A stretch of DNA of 11,737 nt from Elusimicrobiota bacterium (lineage in GTDB: Bacteria > Ratteibacteria > UBA8468 > B48-G9 > JAFGKM01): contig JAAYXZ010000013.1 of the NCBI GenBank assembly GCA_012515635.1, forward strand, positions 1-11,737, written 5' to 3'. Each line of letters starts with the position of its first letter. Position 1 is the stretch's first letter. The notes beneath the pieces are model-generated. The model made no database searches. It was not told the DNA's origin and saw only the letters and a list, made by a program, of their open reading frames with translations. Shown here piece after piece: positions 7,826-11,737 of this stretch. Position numbers and translations under genes: made by a program.

Positions 7826-8929
7826 TTATTTGGAGAAAGAGAGCGTTGAGAGCGTCTTTCGGCTGTGTATTAGGCCGACAATCAGAATCAAGAGACCGAT
7901 AATTGTATAAGCGGAAGGCAGGTTCAATACCTGCCCCAATATCCCTGCTATAAGAGAACCGCAAAAGAGCCCTGCGCTGTTGATGCCTTCATGCATCTCT
8001 GTTTTCAGGTTGTAATTCAGATGTATCAATAAACTGTTATGATGCGAGATTGCGCCTGTGCTGCCCATAATGATGACCCCCGTGAATACAATACCGTGAG
8101 ATGTTCCCCGTCCTAACATTAAACAACCTAAACAGAACAGGGCGCAGGAGATAACAAATCTAAAAGGATAGAGAATAAGGGATTTATCTACCAGTAGAAA
8201 AAATGTGATGAACCTGCTGATAAAAAGCATGCCTATTATACCTCCGATGACCTGCGGAGAAAAGCCCCTTGAAAGCCCGAGTTGGGGATAAAGATAGAAG
8301 ACAGCGCTTATTGCGAAAAAATGTATAAAATTTAATATTCTTATATCGCTTACCATCTTTGAAGGCAACATTTCTACCTGTCTTTGAGCGCTATAGGTTA
8401 TATCATTGAGGGCAAGCACTTTGTTTTTACGGGATACAAGAGTAACAAAAGTGGCGAGATAAATGAATAAAATCATAAGAAAGGGCAGAAGCGGGCTTAG
8501 TGAATATACAAAACCTGCAGAGATAGAGCCGACGATAACCCCTCCGCTCCAAAAAAGGTTATAAATTCCTACCTGCAGTTTATCAGCGCCGGATAAACAT
8601 TTTTGCAGTGACGGCCAAAAAAACGAACTTGCAACACCTCCCAGCATTAAAAGCAGAATTATCAAAGGGATAGGAGCAAAGAAGATAAGGAAATAGGCGA
8701 TACCCATTATCAACGGGGAATAAACGAACAGGATATTGATTTTTTTTGCAGAATAACGGGCAAGAAGCAATGTTGTTGCTGTATAGATAAAATTTCCTGC
8801 AAATCCTGCCAGCCCTACGATTAGCGGCCCGCTCTGTTTGACCTGAACAAGAAAAAGGGAGAGCGAGATACCTAAAAGATATCCGCTGAAAGCCACCAAA
8901 AAACTTGCGCTGTATATTGCCTGAAACAT
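7826..8929 (-). CDS. Major facilitator superfamily transporter, substrate unknown
   Basis: A 367-residue, strongly hydrophobic protein with about 12 predicted membrane helices in two halves, separated by a polar stretch near residues 167-192 (SRKNKV to PSKMVSD). This layout, with short polar loops (for example LARYSAKK after helix 2 and FFWPSLQK after helix 4), fits a major facilitator-type exporter or permease. No motif identifies the substrate, and the classic MFS signature between helices 2 and 3 is only weakly present. ATG 8929 is the only plausible start: an in-frame stop lies at 8957-8959 upstream with no start codon between. No Shine-Dalgarno sequence is visible. It lies 86 nt downstream of rho on the same strand and may be the last gene of that unit or have its own promoter. 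Confidence 0.8.
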   Translation of the reverse strand: MFQAIYSASFLVAFSGYLLGISLSLFLVQVKQSGPLIVGLAGFAGNFIYTATTLLLARYSAKKINILFVYSPLIMGIAYFLIFFAPIPLIILLLMLGGVASSFFWPSLQKCLSGADKLQVGIYNLFWSGGVIVGSISAGFVYSLSPLLPFLMILFIYLATFVTLVSRKNKVLALNDITYSAQRQVEMLPSKMVSDIRILNFIHFFAISAVFYLYPQLGLSRGFSPQVIGGIIGMLFISRFITFFLLVDKSLILYPFRFVISCALFCLGCLMLGRGTSHGIVFTGVIIMGSTGAISHHNSLLIHLNYNLKTEMHEGINSAGLFCGSLIAGILGQVLNLPSAYTIIGLLILIVGLIHSRKTLSTLSFSK

Positions 8930-9015
8930 ATGAATAAAAAGAATAAACCAACGAGATTATTGTGTCTTAAGATTGTTTAATCTATCAGTTCTGTTCTCTG
9001 CTTGCGGTCTTTAGG
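8930..9015 (-). other. Intergenic spacer between rho and the MFS gene
   Basis: At 86 bp this is the longest non-coding stretch in the window. It is AT-rich. It holds one weak 5 bp inverted repeat (AGATT/AATCT, 8970-8983) without a following T-run, and no convincing promoter boxes or ribosome binding site. Confidence 0.4.
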
Positions 9016-10308
9016 TTATTGTGTCTGCGCTTTGATATTGAGTAGAAGCTCTATATTTGTTTTGGCGCTCTTCATTCTCGCTATCAGAAGTTCCATTGCC
9101 TCTACGGAATTAAGCGGGGCAAGAACCTTTCTTAACAACCACATTAGTTGCAGTTCTTCGGAATTGACAAGAAGTTCTTCTCTCCGTGTCCCTGACCTGT
9201 TTATGTCTATGGCGGGGAAAGTCCTTCTGTCAGCAAGTTTTCTTTCAAGGTTGATTTCCATATTGCCTGTGCCTTTGAACTCCTCAAAAATGACATCGTC
9301 CATCTTACTGCCTGTGTCTATAAGCGCTGTTCCGAGTATTGTTAAACTGCCCCCCTCCTCAATGTTCCTTGCGGCGCCAAAAAACCTTTTGGGCTTATCA
9401 AGGGCAGTGGATTCAAGTCCGCCCGACATAATTTTCCCTGTGTGAGGAACAAGCACATTATATGCCCTTGCAAGACGTGTGATACTATCAAGGAGTATTA
9501 CTACGTCTTTTCTATGCTCCACGAGCCGTTTGGCTTTTTCCATTACTATCTCTGCTACCTGTGTGTGTCTTTCGGGGGATTCGTCAAAAGTTGCGCTTAT
9601 TACTTCCCCTCTTACCATTCTTCTCATTTCTGTGACTTCTTCAGGTCTCTCTGCTACAAGAAGCACGATAAGATATATCTCGGGATGGTTTTTTGCTATT
9701 GCATTTGCGAGTTTTTGAAGTATAACCGTTTTTCCTGTCCGCGGAGGGGAGACAATAAGCCCTCTCTGCCCTTTGCCGATAGGCGCAACAAGGTCTATTA
9801 TTCTGGTGGTTAGTTCCTCTGTTGTTGTTTCCAGCAATAGACGCTGAGAGGGATGTATCGGGGTAAGGTCTTCAAACGGAATCCTTGATTGTATGCTTTC
9901 GGGGAGGTCTCCGTTGACACCCTCAACCTTCAATAGGGCAAAATATTTCTCGGTATTTTTCGGGGGTCTTACCTGCCCCGCGACAGTATCCCCTGTCTTC
10001 AACGAAAACTTTTTAATCTGAGAGGGCGATACATAGATGTCATCAGGCCCTGGCAGATAGTTATAGTTCGGTGAGCGTAGAAATCCGAAGCCATCAGGCA
10101 ATATCTCCAATACGCCTTCTGCTGTGAGAATCCCCTCTCTCTTTGTCTGGGATTCCATAATTTTGTATATAAGTTCTTCTTTCCTTAGGTTGCTGATTCC
10201 TTCCACTTTAAATGTCTTTGCTATGTTCTGCAGTTTGAGAATTGTCAGTTTTCTCAATGCCGCCACATCCATATTTTTAATAACATCTAAGTTATTAACG
10301 GTTTCCAT
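9016..10308 (-). CDS. rho: Transcription termination factor Rho
   Basis: Hexameric RNA-dependent ATPase and helicase that ends transcription at Rho-dependent sites. The 430 residues match the family (E. coli 419). Order of parts: N-terminal helical SAP-like domain (about 14-51); cold-shock-type RNA-binding domain with the RNP1-like DGFGFLR (72-78); and a RecA-type ATPase with Walker A SPPRTGKT (187-194), catalytic region VAERPEEV (218-225), Walker B VVILLD (269-274), Q-loop near [10 protein letters not shown] and R-loop near DTGSKMDD, ending in the SGTRREELL segment and a short C-terminal helix pair. There is no long Arg-rich or Asn-rich insertion between the N-terminal helices and the RNA-binding domain, unlike the Rho of actinobacteria and Bacteroidetes. 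The start has a perfect AAGGAGG upstream. The gene lies 42 nt downstream of coaE on the same strand. Confidence 0.97.
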   Translation of the reverse strand: METVNNLDVIKNMDVAALRKLTILKLQNIAKTFKVEGISNLRKEELIYKIMESQTKREGILTAEGVLEILPDGFGFLRSPNYNYLPGPDDIYVSPSQIKKFSLKTGDTVAGQVRPPKNTEKYFALLKVEGVNGDLPESIQSRIPFEDLTPIHPSQRLLLETTTEELTTRIIDLVAPIGKGQRGLIVSPPRTGKTVILQKLANAIAKNHPEIYLIVLLVAERPEEVTEMRRMVRGEVISATFDESPERHTQVAEIVMEKAKRLVEHRKDVVILLDSITRLARAYNVLVPHTGKIMSGGLESTALDKPKRFFGAARNIEEGGSLTILGTALIDTGSKMDDVIFEEFKGTGNMEINLERKLADRRTFPAIDINRSGTRREELLVNSEELQLMWLLRKVLAPLNSVEAMELLIARMKSAKTNIELLLNIKAQTQ

Positions 10309-10315
10309 AATATTG

Positions 10316-10322
10316 CCTCCTT
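10316..10322 (-). promoter_or_regulatory. Ribosome binding site of rho
   Basis: Reads AAGGAGG on the minus strand, 7 nt before the ATG at 10308. It is a consensus Shine-Dalgarno sequence, the strongest in the window, and fixes the rho start. Confidence 0.85.
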
Positions 10323-10350
10323 GGCTTATTTAAAAAATAGAGATTAGAGA

Positions 10351-10938
10351 TTATTGTTTTACTATGGTTTCTAAGTCTTCTATAAGATTTTGTACTTGCC
10401 GGAATGTTTCAGAATAGGTCCCTGAATTATCAATAACATAGTCCGCTTTTTTCTCTTTATCTTTTAATGGGATTTGTGATTTCCACCTTTGTAATATCTC
10501 TTTTTCAGTATATCTTTCTTTTAACCGTTCAAGGATTGCACGGCGGGATGCTTTAACTACAACCACCTTATCAACTAATCTCTCTGATTTTGTTTCAAAC
10601 AGTAAGGGAATTTCTATAACCATTATACCATAAATTTTTTCATAGTCAAGCGATTTCTTCTGTATAGTTTTGAAGACCTCCGGGTGCAGAATCTGTTCAA
10701 GTTTTATTCTTGCCTTCTTATCCGAAAAAACCATATCGCTCAAGTATTTTTTGTCAATACTTCCTTCTCTAACAGCATCCTTACTGAATATATCAGTTAT
10801 CTTGGTTATAATCTCTCGTTTTTTCAGCAGGCGCTGAACAATATCATCGCAGGAGACCACAGGGATATCGGCATCTTTGAATATGGAACTTACGGTGGTC
10901 TTGCCGGAGCCGAATATGCCGGTGATGCCGACTTTCAT
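10351..10938 (-). CDS. coaE: Dephospho-CoA kinase
   Basis: Phosphorylates the ribose 3'-hydroxyl of dephospho-CoA with ATP, the last step of coenzyme A synthesis. The 195-residue protein has the Walker A loop GIFGSGKT (7-14), the HPEV motif (85-88), PLLFE (111-115, usually VPLLFE) and a late VIDNSG (168-173), all family marks. The usual DAD motif after the second strand reads SCD here (29-31); the third position, matching E. coli D33, is kept as D31. The start at 10938 is chosen because MKVGITG begins at the conserved first strand. An upstream in-frame ATG at 10974, inside ahcY, would add 12 polar unconserved residues ([11 protein letters not shown]). The ribosome binding site at 10938 is poor: the nearest AGGA is about 18 nt upstream and overlaps the end of ahcY, so coupling to ahcY is possible. 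Confidence 0.94.
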   Translation of the reverse strand: MKVGITGIFGSGKTTVSSIFKDADIPVVSCDDIVQRLLKKREIITKITDIFSKDAVREGSIDKKYLSDMVFSDKKARIKLEQILHPEVFKTIQKKSLDYEKIYGIMVIEIPLLFETKSERLVDKVVVVKASRRAILERLKERYTEKEILQRWKSQIPLKDKEKKADYVIDNSGTYSETFRQVQNLIEDLETIVKQ

Positions 10939-10955
10939 AAAACTTTTTTGTTTAT

Positions 10956-11737
10956 TTATGTTCCTGCTTCCCATGAACTCAGGTATTTTTTTTGTTCTTT
11001 AGTTAGGTTGTCTATCTTTATTCCCATCGCCTTAATCTTCATTTCAGCGACTCTTCGGTCTATAGCAGAAGGAACTCTGTAAACCTCGGGTTTTAAGGCA
11101 GGGTTATTTTTCAGATATTCAAGAGACAAAAACTGATTAGCAAAACTCATATCCATTACACAGGAAGGATGCCCTTCGGCGCAGGCAAGGTTTATAAGAC
11201 GACCTTCACCGAGCAGGTAAACCTTTTTATTATTGGGTAATGTATATTCATCAAGGCATTCCCTGATTCTCCTTTTTTTGGCGATTTTCCCCAAGGATGC
11301 GATATCTATCTCCACATTAAAATGTCCTGCATTGGCAAGAATAGCCCCGTTTTTCATCTTTTTTATGTGGTCTATCCCGATAACGGTTGTGTCTCCCGTA
11401 GCGGTTATAAAGATATCCCCTGTTTGCGCCGCCTCTGATATCTGCATAACATAATATCCGTCCATTACGGCCTCAAGCGCTTTTATAGGGTCTGTCTCAG
11501 TAATAACAATCCTTGCGCCCATTCCTGCTAACCTTTTAGCAATTCCCTTTCCGCACCATCCATAACCGCATACTACAGCCACTTTTCCGCTCAACATAAT
11601 ATTGGTGGCGCGGAGAATACCATCTACTGTTGATTGTCCTGTTCCGTATCTGTTGTCAAACAGGTGTTTTGTATCGGCATCGTTGACTGCGATTACAGGG
11701 AATTTTAATCGCCCTTCCTTTGCCAAACTTCTTAAAC
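10956..11737 (-). CDS. ahcY: S-adenosylhomocysteine hydrolase, 5' end beyond the window
   Basis: NAD-dependent enzyme that splits S-adenosylhomocysteine into adenosine and homocysteine, clearing the product inhibitor of methyltransferases. About 260 C-terminal residues are visible; the frame is open to the right edge, so about 145-160 residues lie outside. Visible motifs: [23 protein letters not shown] with active-site residues, the NAD-binding [16 protein letters not shown], the AGHFNVEID and [14 protein letters not shown] blocks, and VMDMSFANQ. The protein ends in [16 protein letters not shown]. This is the short tail of archaeal and Thermotoga-type enzymes; the longer eukaryotic and proteobacterial form continues to a conserved Lys and Tyr (ending in HYRY) that touch the NAD of the neighbouring subunit. 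coaE starts 17 nt after the ahcY stop on the same strand. Confidence 0.96.
   Translation of the reverse strand, partial: LRSLAKEGRLKFPVIAVNDADTKHLFDNRYGTGQSTVDGILRATNIMLSGKVAVVCGYGWCGKGIAKRLAGMGARIVITETDPIKALEAVMDGYYVMQISEAAQTGDIFITATGDTTVIGIDHIKKMKNGAILANAGHFNVEIDIASLGKIAKKRRIRECLDEYTLPNNKKVYLLGEGRLINLACAEGHPSCVMDMSFANQFLSLEYLKNNPALKPEVYRVPSAIDRRVAEMKIKAMGIKIDNLTKEQKKYLSSWEAGT

Noticed and set aside
7835..7860. Inverted repeat GAAAGA/TCTTTC at the end of the MFS gene as a terminator
   Set aside because: It is only a 6 bp stem with a 14 nt loop, lies within coding sequence and has no T-run.
8970..8983. Small hairpin AGATT/AATCT between rho and the MFS gene
   Set aside because: A 5 bp AT-rich stem without a T-run is expected by chance and is too weak for a terminator or operator call.
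9002..9445. A 147-codon plus-strand open frame opposite rho with a hydrophobic N-terminus
   Set aside because: It is antisense to the conserved C-terminal part of rho; the hydrophobic look comes from the complement of charged rho codons.
10939..10974. Longer CoaE starting at 10974
   Set aside because: It would add 12 polar residues not seen in the family and overlap ahcY by 19 nt; the conserved first strand starts at 10938.
1..11737. No TAG stop among the twelve genes (ten TAA, two TGA), as a hint of stop-codon reassignment
   Set aside because: Twelve genes are too few, TAG is rare in many such genomes, and no in-frame TAG interrupts any conserved gene here.

Overview
The window is a gene-dense, ordinary-looking bacterial chromosome segment. 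It has twelve protein genes, moderate G+C (by eye about 40-45%), and no gap longer than about 90 bp. I see no RNA genes, insertion sequences, CRISPR arrays or phage genes. The gene set (MurJ, Rho, RF2, UvrC, Obg, bacterial LysRS) is clearly bacterial. Three features suggest an uncultured lineage near Omnitrophota or other PVC-like phyla rather than a model proteobacterium or firmicute: a DUF1844 protein, a short-tailed S-adenosylhomocysteinase, and the order ahcY-coaE-rho. That placement is a low-confidence inference.

Left block (+ strand, 1-7780): lysS (5' end cut by the window), murJ, a minimal M50 membrane metalloprotease, a DUF1844 protein, uvrC, obgE, prfB and coaB. These are packed as one probable operon. 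Four junctions overlap (4, 35, 8 and 38 nt), and the other three gaps are 1, 15 and 2 nt. Translational coupling is therefore likely throughout. The block mixes translation (LysRS, RF2, the ribosome-associated GTPase Obg), cell-wall lipid II export (MurJ), membrane proteolysis, nucleotide excision repair and coenzyme A synthesis.

Right block (- strand, 7826 to the right edge): read in its own direction this is ahcY (5' end beyond the window), coaE, rho and an MFS transporter. It converges on the left block at a 45 bp junction with no visible terminator hairpin. coaB and coaE, two steps of the coenzyme A pathway, lie on opposite strands in the two blocks.

The most unusual feature is the compact UvrC (about 424 residues). 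It keeps the GIY-YIG nuclease, the four-cysteine cluster, the UVR motif and the RNase H-like catalytic residues. It lacks roughly 90-120 residues between the UVR motif and the second nuclease domain, and the whole C-terminal tandem helix-hairpin-helix domain. Smaller points are an RF2 gene without the programmed frameshift, a CoaB not fused to CoaC, and an AhcY with the short C-terminus. I found no convincing new multi-gene system; the window is mainly housekeeping.
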